Origin: Amborella trichopoda
Lineage: Eukaryota; Streptophyta; Magnoliopsida; Amborellales; Amborellaceae
Length of the DNA: 64,000 bases
Direction of reading: 5' to 3'
Assembly (NCBI RefSeq): GCF_000471905.2
Contig: NW_006499436.1
Location: 7,577,595-7,641,594, forward strand
The notes beneath the pieces were generated by a model. That model saw nothing but the letters and a program-made list of their open reading frames with translations. It did no database searches and had not been told where the DNA came from. How positions within the stretch are numbered: position 1 is the stretch's first letter; each line of letters starts with the position of its first letter. Positions 8,530 to 21,930 of this stretch are shown piece after piece. The position numbers and the translations under genes were made by a program.

Positions 8530-11500
8530 CTACTCCGAAGTCACAATGATTTTCCCAGTAGCATGCCCATCCATGATCTTCGCCCATGCCTCCTCCGCCT
8601 TGGCTAATGGAAACTTAGAGTCGATCACAACCTTTATCTTCCCATCTCTCACTAAGCCCAACATATACTCCAAGTTCCCACTCTTGGACGCCACAAACAA
8701 AGGCACCAGCATCTTCTTGGAAAACGTCAGTTTCTTCGTAAAAGATGTCAAGAAAGCCCTCGGACCAGGTGTCATATCGATCACCTTCCCATTCTCACTC
8801 AAGTTTGGCTCAAAAGTAGACCATGGAATACTAGTAGCACAGTGAATAACGGCATCATATTTTCGGCCTGATGGGCTTTTGAGGGCAGCACCTTCAGGGG
8901 TCTTATAATCAATCACCTCATCAGCCCCCAAGCTCTTAACAAGCTCTATGTTGCGGGCCCCACATGTGGCGGTCACGTGAATATTGCCGAGCTTTGCTAA
9001 TTGAACAGCGAAGTGCCCAACCCCTCCTGAGGCAGCGGTTATCAACACATTTGTCTGTTTATCGGTGCTGCTCTTTTCGAGCTTAAGACCAGCACCCTCA
9101 GTAATTGCTTGTAGTGCTGTGAGGCCAGCTATGGGCAGGGTCGAGCTTTCAGAGGCTGACACCTCTGGAGGCCTCTTCACTGTCAAGGTTTTATTCGCTA
9201 CTGCATATTCAGCAAGCCCGCCTCCATTCTGCCTCTCAGTAATCCCACACAAATTGGGAATCAGATTTGATGAACAATGCAATGAGAAAATATCTATGAT
9301 CAAATTTTATCTCTGCTATTATCCAATGGGCTTATGCGAAAACAACGGTCAATTAAGTCACCCCATCCAGTAAGTAATGGAAAGTATGACGAGAGTGGGT
9401 TCATCCTTTAATTTATAATGCTTTGACCTACTTGATCATAGAAAATTTTTGGTCATAAATGTCAGCAATGTCCAATCAAAGGATGATGGTTATGGACAGT
9501 GAGTAGGACCCACCAGAGCATGATATGATCCGAGTGGTGAGTCCCACTCTCTTTTACACTGTCCACCCATTGGTTAGATGCTGATTGCACTTATGATTAC
9601 TGTACTTTCTTTGTATAATTGGCATTGGTGATCCAATTGATTAAGGGTTTTCCATGGTCCAATGGATTATGGTAAAAAAACCTGCAAATATCACTGAAAA
9701 ACGCATGCGGCAATAAAAGACAGTTACAACAGATTTATTTTCAACAACAAAAAATAACACAAGAATGCTATACTAAGATTGCATTGTCATAATCTCAATG
9801 CTATATTTTAAACCGACTTTCTTTAGGATAACCAAATATGTTCAGAATAATAGAATAATCAGCAAAGGCAGCAATCAAATATGTTTGAAAGAAAGGAAAG
9901 CACAATACATACATCTTGCGTAGGGCATAATACATGCATACAGGGCATCCAACATCTGTTCTCCAGTTGGAAGTGGAAATGAACTGTAGTTTTGGGTGAC
10001 TATCAAACATCGGAACTATGGTTTATCCTCATGGTTGGTCTTGAGAACTGGTTGTGGATGCTATGCATACATATTACACATCACACTAGGGGATGTATAC
10101 GGTGATAGTTTCCTAAGTAATTGCTTCATAATGGATTAAGGCTAACATAGTATTACTACTAAAGCATGGCCTTGCAGTGGAGGTCAGTTCACTCACCCTG
10201 AAGCTCAGCATGCTCACTACTTTGTCGCCTGCTTTGAAATTCTGGACTCCTGGACCAACTTCAACAACCTCACCAGCAACATCTGTCACTGTTGCGTGTA
10301 AAAAGGAGGCATCAGGTAATTGCCTCAAACATTTAATACAACTATTCTTTGAGATTCAAATATATGTCAAATTATGAAATAGTCTAGATGAAGGAAATAT
10401 ATCTAAGAAGCTGTAATAATCTTGAGAAAATGGAAAAGAAAAAAAAAAAAAAATCTGGAGGGCAACGACTACATTCAACTGCCAGCCTAGAGAAGTGCAG
10501 TTCTAATTTCAAGCTCTAGACAGAGAATTAATTCTACTCGGATGCTGGAATGTGCAACCAGTGCAGAGGTATATATATGAGGATGACACAGATGAACATC
10601 TTGTTAGTATCGAACATACAACTAAAATACCCAAGAAAGATAAAAACGATGCAGGCTACTTATTGTTATATGAAAATCAGAATGCAGCACCACATCGTTT
10701 ACAGTCCATGGCACGTGCTTTGCACTACATGCATCCTAACAAAACTAGAGTGAGAAGTGAGGGCGTCTATGTGTGCATGTCTGGAGGCTTAACTTTTTAT
10801 TTGATATATCCTTGACTTTTTATGTTTTAATCTAATAGACAAGTTAATTTATCAAGCTGTATAGGGGTATTCATGTCAATCAATATATGAAGATCATATA
10901 TCAGAACTATGACTAACTTCATGGGGCGCATGCCACAGTTCAGTATTTGGATATTAGTGGAGAAGTTGCAGAAACAACAAAGAAAGTGATTTCTGCAGAA
11001 TTATCATCACAGGAAAAGAGTCCATGTGAATATTTAAGTTGGAACTAGACACAGATCTCTGGCTAAAACCCCTACCCACATAAGAGATGTCAGTTTCTAC
11101 AAAGACAGGATATGGGCAGATGGGCAACATATAAAACTGAAAGATCGGCACATAAGCTCATGGGAGTCCAATTATAAAATTAAAAAAATTTCTTATCAAG
11201 GATTTTCTTTGGGGAAGTTGAACATTTGTGAGTAGTTAATTACTCTCTGAGTCATTCAACTATAACGACATCAATGTCATATGCTTGCAAACAACAAGAA
11301 AAAAGTACCCCATCTTAACCACCTGATGCTTAAGCAGCCTTTCATTTCTTCTGCAGTGAGAGTAGACTTTCAGTTTGCACATAAGCCACAAAGCGCATAC
11401 ATGGAAATTTCACAAGATTTGATGTGAGAATGTGGAGAGTGGGATATTAAAGGTAGGGTAATAAATTTCAGGATGTGAGGGCAAGGCACTGCATGGGAAC

Positions 11501-14500
11501 CTTGCCAACATTCGGATAATAGGATGTTTGCATCAGGTCGTTGCATTTCATTGGGCTGCAGGTGTTTCGTGGAGCAGCAATAAACCAAAAGTAGTAGCTT
11601 TATCATCCACTAAGGTTATTGGATTGCAACTGCAACTTGTTCTGTCATGAATTGGTTGATTTAGTTCACAAATTTGGTGAATGGTTGAAAATCATGAAAG
11701 CTTTATGGGATAATATGAGGCTATGAACTATATATTATGTCTGAATATAAGCTGGTCATATTGTAGATATACATGATAAGATCCAGAAGAGTGCCACCAA
11801 ATTGTTAGTAAAGGTGTTGGAAGGTGAGGTGGGTCTTAATTCCAACCCTTGTAGTGGGCAGGTGGAAAATGTGTTCACCAAGAGGTTGGATGATGGAAAA
11901 TTTGATTAGTTCAGAAAATGGTTTAGCATGGTAAATGTGGACACGAGGTTGAGGAGTTTGTTTTATAATTGACAAACTCTGCACTCCCTAACAACCCATC
12001 TTCATTTTCATTCCCACCTGCAGCAAACCAAATGCATAGCATAAGTTACTTTCTCACTGGGGTTAGTCATCATCAACTCATAGGGCCCCATTTGTTTATG
12101 GGATGATACAGAGTGCTGAATTGTATTGTGGTGAGACCCATCGAGCACTCCTCAACCCCCATTGAACCATGTAGGAAACTTTAGCAGTATGCACTCTACT
12201 TTCACACATAAATCTTTTAAATGGGTTTATACAACTACTATGGGGATTCTATAAGCAAACTTAATCATGTACAAGGTGTATTTTTGTTGTGTCCACAAAT
12301 ATTACGTCTAAGGCATTATGGATATCCCTAAGCGAATACTCCTTGTTAGATGCCATTTTAGTGATTACAAATTTCATATGCTGAGCTTAACTAGATTCAA
12401 AGAAACTATGCCAAAATTCCCACACCCCATGAAATCATATATGCAAATCGTCAAAATTACTTTAGTTGCCTTTGTCTTTGTGCCATGGTTACAAAATGAG
12501 TAAGGTAAATTTTTAGTTATTAAAAGGGCATTGTTGATATTTCACTAAAAGACATGGGTAATTATGGAGTGATACTCCAAGCAATTTATTCATGTAGATG
12601 CCCTTGTCTTTGAGTGAAAATTTCAAAAATGTCCTACTTGAGATGACAAAAACACCTTTTGCTCTTAAGTGAGAATATAAAAAATGCTCTCCCTAATGGC
12701 AAAAGTACCTTTACTCGCCTTATAATCATGGAAAGCTAAAGTAACTTTGATAGTTCATACCCCTTTTAAATATAAGCTATAGGATTTCATCGGGTCCTAT
12801 AAAATCATTAACGGGGTCAAAACATCCCAATTAATGACACAACATTTTTTAATTTGCATTTCAAACAGGTAACTCAAAAATTATTCTAAATAATGCCCAA
12901 AGTGCCCCTATTATGTGTCAGCAACCTTAAACAGAGGTTTAATTTGAGGAGTGAGAAAATGCAGTGAATATAGGCTGCACATTTAAGAATAGAGAAAATG
13001 GTTTTCGGTTGAGACCTTAAGGGGATTTGTTCGACCCCAAATTCATTGTATATCCTCATCCTATCACCAAATGAACAATTTAGAACAATTTGAGTTCTGA
13101 AGGGCCTAGATCTATAATGGATGGTTGACATTTAGAAAACGTTTATATCTCCTAAAGAAAACCATTTTCTAGTGGTTTCCTTCCCCCCCTTCCCCCCCCT
13201 TCCCTTTTGTTCAATGGGTTCAAGGCAGTCCATATACAAAAATTTGAGTCAAACAAATCTCCCTAAATAGGTTTCTGCGGGAGTATGAAATTATGCCCCC
13301 ACACACACATAATAGGTACAACAATATGACACATAAATACGCCTGCACAATTAGCATCCCGAATACCGTTACAATAAACACAATATAGAGAAACCTAAAG
13401 ATGCTTGACTCTGCACATAGTAATACATGGGAGATATGCCTAAATAGACTTAAGCCCTTCATGAATTGGGGGAAAATGGGTGGAAGAAAGGCTGTCAAAG
13501 CAAGCCACATTATAGTAGCACACCTCTTGGCCACAACCTTGCATTGGATGGTCCTAAAGGGCGATACAGATTTCTATCATAGGGGCACAAATGTTATCTT
13601 GTAATTTCTTTTTTAGTAGGCCTGCAGGTAGGTGTCAGAAGCACCGTAGTGTGTGATATTTTTACTCAATTCCTCTATCTTTTCTCACTGATAATATAGC
13701 CTACAATGAGCTTCTTTAAGGTTAATTTTCTGTAACCTGAGAAAAAGAGGTTCACAGTTGTTTTTAGTTGGATCTTAAAGGAGCATCCCATTTCGTGTAC
13801 ATCACTCCAGCAGGATTCAAGAAATTGGATAACTTGTTTGATGGGATTAAAGGAACTCACATATGGTAGTTGCAAATTCTAGTCTGGCAGATTCAGAAAT
13901 ATCTTTTATTTTTTTAGTTTTGTAATAAAATGATCTTAAGACTCAGATTTTTTATTAACATTTGAGGTAAAATAATTGGATTTTTTCTTGCAACTGAAAA
14001 TTTAGAATCATGTAAAACCTATAATTATGTTTCAAATTTATAATCTACAACACATTGATTCAAAAAGATCAGTCCTTGTGATCCATTCTAAGGCCGATGC
14101 TAATTTAAGAGTTTGGAGGATAATCAGTCATTGTGATCCACTTTAAGGCTGATGCCAATTTAAGAGTTTGGAGGATTTCGTTCTATGGGAAGAGGATCTC
14201 AAATGTGTTATTTTCATGTCACTGTGAACTTTCTGTACCCGTACATCGAGATTAATTTGAAGTACTTTGGTATGTTTTCTCTTCCTCAACACTCAAAATG
14301 TTTAGAGGAGCAAGATCGTAGTAATCTGTTTAAAATATTGAATTTCCAACAACACATCACTCTTATCCATTCTACCTTTTTAGAATAACATATGTCTCAC
14401 ATCCAAGCCTTATGCCATGATAATGTAACATAAATTTGGATAAAGAGTAAAATCAAATTGCAAACCCTATTTCTCATCAAATGCTGTATCAAACTTAAAA

Positions 14501-17033
14501 ATCAAGGTAAGAAATCAGACATCTAGCAAATAAAACCATGAAAGTTTTGATCCCTCACCTGGTACAAATGGGAACTTGCCAGGCATAAATGGCCGCAACA
14601 TGCCTTTCTGAATTTTCCAATCAACTGGATTGACACTTGCTGACTCCAATTTGAGTAAGACCTCATCCTTCTTTGGAGTGGGGATTGGAATCTCTACATG
14701 CTGCAAAGGCAAAAAAGGTGAAGTACAGTAACTTGGGATCTGAAGATCTTTTTAGTAGTGACATTGGCAGCAAATCAAAATGTTATCCACTTCAATTCCT
14801 GTAGAATAACAATAAATATTTTGGCACATAAATCACCAGAAAGTTATTCCTGAAGCCTTTACATCATTAATAATATAATCAGAGTCTTCATTCGTCTGCA
14901 AGGTTATGAAGGATATTGAAATGCGAAAAACCACTATGAATATTTTAGTGGACTATAAAACTCCAGGAGCTGGTATCTGTTCGAGCTTCCATTCTAATTA
15001 ATCATCTTGGTTTCTTTGTATTTGTTTACGAATTCTAGTTGTTGGACAGTGACTTCAGTGAAGAAGCAGTAAGATTGACAATCTCACACCTTGACAATGA
15101 TATCTGTCAATTACTGGAAAGTGAGGCTGGACAGTAAGACAAACTAGCCAATAGACAGAAGAATAAATTGCTTGTATGTAACAGACTGAGACAGATCAAA
15201 ACTGCCTGCTTGCAAAAGACAAATGGATTACATTAGGACTAAATAAGAGGCATTTTGTGATAAAAACAACCACCATTAAAAGGGCAGCTCACATATACTC
15301 TTTGGCTGTTAGCAATATGCATAGGAAGCAGTAGCAGCTTTCTAGAAAGAAAACAATGACCGGTGGCTTTGAAATCACCGATAATTTGCAGTAAATTCTT
15401 GGAAACACGTAACACCTCACACATTACACCTCATGTAAAAGATATTTCAGAAATACCAATTCCACGTGCATAAATGACAATTAACCAGCATGATCTAGTC
15501 AACTCAGTCTTGGCCGTTATTCGGCCTTGGCAGGCGCCAAGCCGAGTTTAGCTGCATGCATCTGCCAGGTGATTAACCTGTTTTGCTGAGCTACTTTTAA
15601 AGCTTTTTGCTGTAACTTTTAGCTGTTTTAATCAATAATTGATCTAAAAAATTTATTGTTTGGCCTATATTAAGCCTTATTGTTGCTCAAAATCAATCGA
15701 ACTTTGACCAGTTTTGATCAATCCATTGAGATTTTATCTTTTCCTCCCTCATTTCTTTGTGAAAGATCAGTTTTGTTGTTAAACCCTATTTCAATACACC
15801 AATGCTTAGATTTCATCCTCATTTTTATCCAAATTCATTGAAATTTGGTTATAGTTGAATATGATTCAACCCTCATACAAAATCCCCACAGTAATTTGTT
15901 TGATCAAATCCTAGAAATGGCGAGATTTTGCCCAAAAAATCTAGGTTTCTTTTGTTTTTTTTTTGGGTTGGGGGGGTGAGGGGGATGCAATTTTTCAGTT
16001 AAATCCTACAAATCTGCCAATGCTTTGATTTCTTTCGCATTTTTTATCCAAATCTGTTGAGATTTGGTTCTAGTTGAATTACAAGATCTATATGTCAATT
16101 TGTGGGAAGCCTAGAAATTGAGAGAATTGCCCCAAAAGTTCTGTCATTGGGGGAAAAAATGCAGTTAAGTTTTTTCATTTAATTGCATTTTTCTTATTTT
16201 AGATTCTCCATTTTTCTTGATCTTTTCCCCAAGCCCTTTGTGGACCATGGTAGAACTCTTGCCTGAGTTACTCGACTGCCAAGTCCCAAGCCCCAAGCCC
16301 CAAGCCCCAATCGACCAAACTGATGTAATGGAAGATGCGTCCACAAGTCCCCCAGCCTATAGCACAGTATAGGCTGGAGAGCCCAGATTGAACGAGAACA
16401 AACGCAGACTGAAGGAGAAGAAATGATTCAAACAACTGAGAATTGCATGCACGTTTTACTGACATTTTTCAGGTGTATCCAATTTATCCGTACGTCTGGA
16501 TGAGACCTCCACGCGCACAAAGTTCAGAGTTCATCAAACCCCTACTTAGTCAGAAAAGAATTTATTAAGATGCAAATTGGGTTGTGCATCACTCTCAAAT
16601 ATGGGCCGTTTCTGTCATTGTTTTCTTATTTTTCAAAAAATTCAACCGTTCATTAAATTCCCAATGAGGATTAACATATAGTATACAACCCATCAACTCA
16701 GATCAGGTCCACTACAAGTAGGATTAAACAATAAAAAAGAAGGCAATCGAAACAATAACAAAATAGATGAGGAAATGATAATCCACTAGAAAAAGTAAAA
16801 GTGAAACAGGGGAAAGTGAAGCAGATAACATCTGAGGATCCACCATGTAAAACACAAAATTGAATAATCAATAAGAAACCCAATTAAAAGGAGGAGGAGA
16901 ATTAGGTCAAATGACAAAAGGGTTCAGGGTTTAATACAGAAAAAAATCATAAGAGAAAGAAAGAGACCTTCAAGCCCTCAGCACCTCCACCATAGCGGTC
17001 GTAGCAAAGGGCCTTCATAAGATTGGCGGCCAT
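8530..17033 (-). CDS. Quinone-oxidoreductase-like protein, chloroplast envelope (ceQORH) family, copy B; four exons
   Basis: Exons on the minus strand are 17033-16968, 14700-14559, 10288-10197 and 9228-8530 (stop). They join in phase to 332 residues, close to the ~329 of Arabidopsis ceQORH (At4g13010). All introns are GT..AG. Exon 1 gives MAANLMKALCYDRYGGG, exon 2 PTPKKDEVLLKLESASVNP and GMLRPFMPGKFPFVP, and exon 3 VTDVAGEVVEVGPG and FKAGDKVV. Exon 4 holds the nucleotide-binding loop AASGGVGHFAVQLAKL (about 165-180) and ends DGHATGKIIV. This is a zinc-independent medium-chain reductase: a GroES-like N-terminal half and an NADPH-binding Rossmann half, with no zinc-ligand cluster. Family members reduce alpha,beta-unsaturated carbonyls (oxylipin ketols) with NADPH and reach the inner envelope without a cleaved transit peptide; none is visible here. 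The start is the first ATG and matches the duplicated exon at 4270. The gene appears intact. Confidence 0.93.
9229..10196 (-). other. QORH copy B intron 3
   Basis: Donor GTGAGT follows ...TTCAGG, and the acceptor GAGAGGCAG precedes AATGGAGGC. The intron is 968 bp and phase 0. About 9380-9660 is weakly repetitive (ACCCACC / GGTGAGTCCCAC) and may be a degraded transposon. No gene is inside. Confidence 0.85.
10289..14558 (-). other. QORH copy B intron 2 (4.27 kb)
   Basis: Donor CCAG|GTGAGG and acceptor CGCAACAG. Apart from a 55-bp tandem duplication at 14069-14178 I see no coding or structured element. Short ORFs on both strands lack domains and codon bias. Confidence 0.85.
14069..14178. repeat. 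55-bp tandem duplication in QORH intron 2
   Basis: The block TCAGTC(C/A)TTGTGATCCA through AATTTAAGAGTTTGGAGGAT is repeated with a period of 55 bp and about five differences. Confidence 0.7.
14701..16967 (-). other. QORH copy B intron 1, homologous to the left edge of the window
   Basis: Donor AAG|GTCTCT and acceptor TTTGCAG. About 15500-16325 carries the family J repeat (ACTCGG/CCGAG ends, with a CCCCAAG triplication at about 16280-16305). 16640-16967 is the unoccupied counterpart of 1500-4204 and preserves the empty sites of both the U6 pseudogene and the TAA element. Confidence 0.8.
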
Positions 17034-17296
17034 GGCTAATGAAGCGAGAAAAAAGAAGAGTATAGCAGAAGAAAACGCTTTTAATGTTTGAGAGTAGTGC
17101 TATTACTATACAGGTTTCACTCACTTGTCGGTGTTAGAGAGAGAGAGGGATATAATCCATTGAATCTGGACATCAGAAAGAGAAGAGGGAAAGAGAGTTG
17201 CAGCGTGCTGATAAATGGGCAACCATGCCTCATTTCACGTGCGCACCAAACTCCACCACGAAAAATAAATATATAAACACACCAAAAAAAAAAAAG
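17034..17296 (-). promoter_or_regulatory. QORH copy B promoter and 5' UTR
   Basis: On the minus strand a TATA-like TTTATATAT lies at 17276-17268, about 240 bp upstream of the ATG. CT-rich stretches lie between it and the start, as is common in plant core promoters. A MITE begins only about 20 bp further upstream (17297). The transcription start is not determined; the TATA call is inference from sequence and spacing. Confidence 0.4.
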
Positions 17297-17686
17297 GGAA
17301 AGTTTATATAGTGCCGAGGCTCTAAACAATTAAATTTGGGCCTACCTCAAAACTTTCACCATAAGATGTTGTTTTGATGCTCAAATATCCTCAAATGGAT
17401 CATCTCGACATCAAGATGCATGGGCATGAGAAAAAAAAAAAATTTCAAGTTTGAGAAATAGTGTATTTTGTAAAGCATTTTTGGACCGTCAATTTTCAAG
17501 ATTTTTAAGTTTTCATAGATATGTTGATGTATACTATTTTTGAAGCTTTAAACCTTATGAATAAAGATATTGAAGGCTATCACATAGATTTCTAATATTA
17601 AAACTGCATTTTTCGATACTATTTAGAGGTAGGATCTAATTTGATTGTTTAGAGCCTAGGTTCTATACAAACGGCACCCAAAAAAG
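17297..17686. mobile_element. MITE family B, copy 1
   Basis: The left arm holds GAGGCTCTAAACAATTAAAT and the right arm its inverse, ATTTGATTGTTTAGAGCC, with internal ATCTCGACATCAAGATGCAT. Copies occur at 27728-28026 and 54890-55272. Target duplication is obscured by the poly-A at 17283-17294. It sits against the QORH promoter. Confidence 0.65.
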
Positions 17687-18039
17687 AAAAGCTGAGGTTT
17701 TTATATAAGGTTCAAACATGCACCTTATTTTTTGATCGAGTAATGACCCTATAAGATCACCTTCCATCGATGTGTAGGACTTTAAAGGATCACTATTAAA
17801 GTTGACACAGATAGAAAGTTATCATATGAGTGTAGGATTTGATTTTTTTATAGATTCGTGTCAAATTTAATGGTGGTCTTTTGAGATCTTACTCACACGA
17901 GTGGAAGAAGGTCTTATAGGATCATTTCTCTTTTTGTTTTCATATATCAATTCAAAAATATATCTCCTAACCTTGATTGATATTACTTATTTTTAATTGT
18001 TTTTTCAGTACTAACAAATATAAAAAGACATGCTCTTAT

Positions 18040-18556
18040 TGACAGCCATGCTTTCAGTCCAAGGCCTCAAAATTACCCAAAAGTTGTTCGATTCCATGCT
18101 TGAACGCACAATGGTTTCATGGACAGCCATGCTTTTGAGCCTCTGCAAAATGAGGTCAATTGAGCTTGGCTCGAGACCGCTTCTTTGATAAGATGCCAAA
18201 TTGTACAGTAGTTTCATGGAATAGAATGCTCTCTGGTTATGCGCAAAAAGTGTTTGTCCATGAAGCAATAGAGCTCTTTCGGGATATGGTTATGAAGAGA
18301 GAGGTTCTATTTGATGAGACCACTTTGGTCACTGTGGAATCTGCGTGCTCGAAGCTTGGTCACCCCGAGCTTGCTGAATGGATCATTGGGTTCATTGATC
18401 GATGTGGGGTGAAGCCTAATTGCCTTGTGAAGACAGCCATGGTTGACATGTACTGCAAGTGTGGGACCTTGGAGAAGGCGAGATAGCTCTTTGATGCCAT
18501 GAATCATACTAATTCCTTCACCTGGAACGTCATGATTTCAGGGTATGCAGATATTT
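18040..18556 (+). pseudogene. Pentatricopeptide-repeat (PLS-type PPR) gene fragment, frameshifted and with an in-frame stop
   Basis: An upstream frame reads KLFDSMLERTMVSWTAML. A shifted frame from about 18160 reads RFFDKMPNCTVVSWNRMLSG, EAIELFRDMV, TLVTVESACSKLG and LVKTAMVDMYCKCGTLEKAR. A TAG at 18484-18486 follows, but homology continues in frame with LFDAMNHTNSFTWNVMISGYA. These are alternating PPR motifs (FD.M....VVSWN.M..GY; MY.KCG.L..AR) of the organelle RNA-binding PLS subfamily. Only about five motifs survive, there is no start codon, a frameshift occurs near 18150 and the ends are lost in AT-rich DNA. It is a dead fragment. Confidence 0.8.
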
Positions 18557-19358
18557 TTTTATTGGAGTAAGGTATACTTCAAAACTATGTCGAAAATATA
18601 CTTTTTATATATAGTTTGATCTTATTTTTTAGAGTATATATAGTCTTTAACATGGAGATCATGAATATAAACAATAACAATAATTTAAAACTAGAAATAA
18701 TAATTATATTAAAAATATATTTAGATCATTCGGTACACTTGTTTTTAGATGGACCACCTATTTGCATCCATCTGTAAAATGAATGCTTGATATATGTGGA
18801 CCACAAATTGTAGAAATGCAGTCCAACGGACATAAAACAATTGTTCTCATCTTTTTTAAGATAGCTGTGAACATTCTTTTGCACGAGTTCCGGGATGTAC
18901 ATGTCCAAAACATGACCGGTGTCTGTCATATATTGTCCTACATGCATGGTAATTCGTCTGCTTATATGTCGAGAAAATGAGAACTAGCATATCATTATAT
19001 TATCGTGTAATATTATGTTATAATAATAATATATTATATTGTTATTAACTGATCTCAATTATTTTGGAAAAGGTTAAAATAATGATGGTGATTATATTAT
19101 TATTATTATTATCTCAAAAAATAGATTATTACATATTGATTATTTTATATATCATATATATATATTACATACTATATAATATATATTATCTTATATTATT
19201 AAAAAAGAAGATAAAAATCGTAATATAATATAATGAAATGAAAAAATTCTAAAAAAATAAAAATTCAAAAAAATAAAAAATTATAATTTTTTATATTATT
19301 ATATGACCTATTCAGAAATTATATAATATATAACTCTATAAAACTATGTTATATAATA

Positions 19359-19385
19359 CTAGTTGGATTACCTGAGTTGCATGTA
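19359..19385 (-). mobile_element. Helitron 3' terminus, minus strand
   Basis: Read on the minus strand, CATGCAACTCAGG is followed by TAATCCAACTAG and T, identical over the last 12 bp to the terminus at 8314-8325. The hairpin is decayed. The 5' end was not located to the right. Confidence 0.5.
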
Positions 19386-20747
19386 TGAATAAAATAAATG
19401 ATAGCATAAATAATCATGCAGTAAATAGTACATAGAAACACAATCAACATTTATGTAAACATTCAAATAGAAGGCACAAACCCGTTAAACATAAGCACAT
19501 CTCTCTCTCTATGTGTATATACACATACATTTTAAACATAAGCACCACAATGAAATCCAACAAATATAAACTCATCTCTCTCTCTCAATAGAATCAATAG
19601 AAGTACCATGAACCACCTGTACCACTCAACTAAACAATACTACATCCTTTTGTATCCCACAAATCCAACAAACAAATATTTTGCTACATTGAAACATTTT
19701 AATTTTTTTTAATTAAAATACAAAAACAATAAATATGAGAGAGCATCCATACATAAAGAAAGTTATTTAAAAATCAAAAGCTTGTTATAAAAAAAGTACC
19801 TGTAAAAATTAACTAAAGTAACTAAATGAAAGCCATTATTAACAAAATAAAAATAATAATGTAAAATAACATAATTATGTAACATAAAAATCAGGACCCT
19901 CATTTCTCATCCTCATAAAGCAATGCTTTCCTAAGTAATGTCTTTCTCTCTAATCACCATGTATTCCCAAGAATCCTCTCTCTTTCTAAAGTGCAAATAA
20001 TATTTATAAAATATCCTAAATTCATCATGCTAAAGCAAAAAAACCAGCGCTGAAATACCTTAAAACGACAGAACAATTATTTCTTGGTGTCATTTGAAGT
20101 AAAGACGGGAAATTAATGTAACTCATGGTTATTATTCCCAAAATTTCAATCATGTCCATGTCACATTTAAAAAATACAATTAGGAAGATCGATAAATAAG
20201 CAATTGAATAGAGCTCAAACTTAGGGTTTGCAAATAAATGAAACCTTATAAAAAAACCTCCTTGTACCGATAACCTCAAGCATCTAAAAACGTAGTAACA
20301 TTGTCGCCTAATTGTTATGCTTAAATAACTCCTTTTTCCTAAGTGCTTAACCTATGAGTCTTCGATGCAGGCAGTTTCCAAAAGGCTCCATAGAATGCTT
20401 CATGAAAAAGTCGGTGGCCAAGTCCTGTCTTCATCTTGTTGTGTTTCAAGAGAGAAATTTGATTTGTTTGTTAAAGTAATGGTGATCTTTTTTTTGGGAT
20501 TGACAAAGTAGTATGGGTGATGGTGATCATGTAGCCACCACATAATAGCAGATGTGCAAAGGGCACTTCATGCTAGTACCAACATCCATTTGAATGGCTA
20601 CATAATCACCACACCCATGTATAAGTGGGACCATTGTTCAGGGTGGGTCTCTTTCTCTCTCTATTCTCAACTCTTATCAAGCCCTCTCAACATCCATTTG
20701 AATGGGATTTTTATTTACTCTTTCTCTCTCATGGCCATTGTTGCTAT

Positions 20748-20749
<2 letters not shown>

Positions 20750-20785
<36 letters not shown>
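20750..20785 (+). repeat. Homopolymer A tract
   Basis: A run of about 36 A residues directly follows ATTGTTGCTATC. It could be the tail of a retroposed sequence, but no source sequence was recognised upstream. Confidence 0.85.
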
Positions 20786-20787
<2 letters not shown>

Positions 20788-20927
20788 AAAACGCAAAAAA
20801 CCTCTATGATATCTTGGTAACTTCCCTAAAACTCTTGAACTACAACATGAGTCAACATATGGTATACCTATGATACAATCCCTATGTCAATTTCCAATTA
20901 GTCTAAACTGAATACCTATTTAAATTG

Positions 20928-21930
20928 TGTTAGGTGAATGTGGCCATTAAAGGCCTTATTAGTGCTTGTAATGAAACATTTTGATATAATAAAACATGAA
21001 CTTAGTGGGAGTGTAGTCCCTCGTGGACCATACCAAGTAAATAACATTTGTTGACACCAAACCATTCTTGATGGTCAAGGCCAGTCGATTGGGAAAAACC
21101 TATGTTATTTGGATATAGAAAACTATTCGATAAGGGTTCTAATAGGTCATCCCTTGATGAGATCGGAGTATGTCCAGATAAGTGAGCTGAGAGACTGTAT
21201 AACCCCTGTGTGTGATAGTTGCCTTCAAAAACGGGGGTCAAAGCTTCATCTATATACCATCACATGGCATGCATAATGATAGCCGTTTTGGAAAAGCGAA
21301 CCACATTTTAAGATGAAGCTTATGCATGTACCAAAGATACCCCTATGCGCCATAGGAGCTGTAGTTGCATCAGGTCTAGGTGACCTTGGCACGTCTCTAG
21401 AAGAGAAACTGAAATCTACAAACTGGGAATGCGACGCTTTGGCTCATCAACCAGACTTTGGTGACCCACTAATGAGCCCCTGCATAGATTGTAGGTCATG
21501 GGAAACATTGGATTGGTTGATAATGCAAGTGTGGACCGTAGTCTGTGGTTGAAGGCAGAGTGCCCCATAACGTTTATTCCTAGACCATGTGGATCCTTAT
21601 CCCATCTAATGAATTTAATTGTGTTTATTTTATGATGATAAGATTTTAGAATTATTATTTGAATTTTTCTAGATCTCTGGATATTTTATTTATAAAATTT
21701 GGATTTATAAAAATAGATGTACTGATTTTTCAATGTTTTAAATATTCAAATTAATTCTAAAATCTTTTATTAATTTTTAAATATTTAAAAATAGCATTAG
21801 AGTCCCATTGTGTACATAGGCCCACTATGACCTAAATTGGTGGGGGCCAACAAAGCCACAACATGAGTAGCATGCCCTAATTTTTAGGGGCTTCGAGCTT
21901 CCTATCCCCATGGCTGGCACGCCCTACTTT
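20928..21930 (+). mobile_element. LTR family F fragment (5' part of a long LTR)
   Basis: It starts TGTTAGGTGAATGTGGCC and follows the solo LTR at 55803-57646 through GTCCCTCGTGGACCAT, TGTGTGTGATGGTAGC-like and TGCCCCAT blocks. It breaks off at about 21930, roughly halfway along the LTR. Direction is the same as the other two copies. Confidence 0.65.

Larger units (their letters stand above)
18557..20927. other. AT-rich intergenic DNA, no gene
   Basis: Very AT-rich (especially 19000-19350), with a Helitron-type end at 19359-19385, short CT runs and a homopolymer A tract at about 20750-20785. Short ORFs here run through the poly-A tract or lack any domain. Confidence 0.7.

Noticed and set aside
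18011..18507. Two minus-strand ORFs over the PPR fragment
   Set aside because: They are complements of the plus-strand PPR coding sequence.
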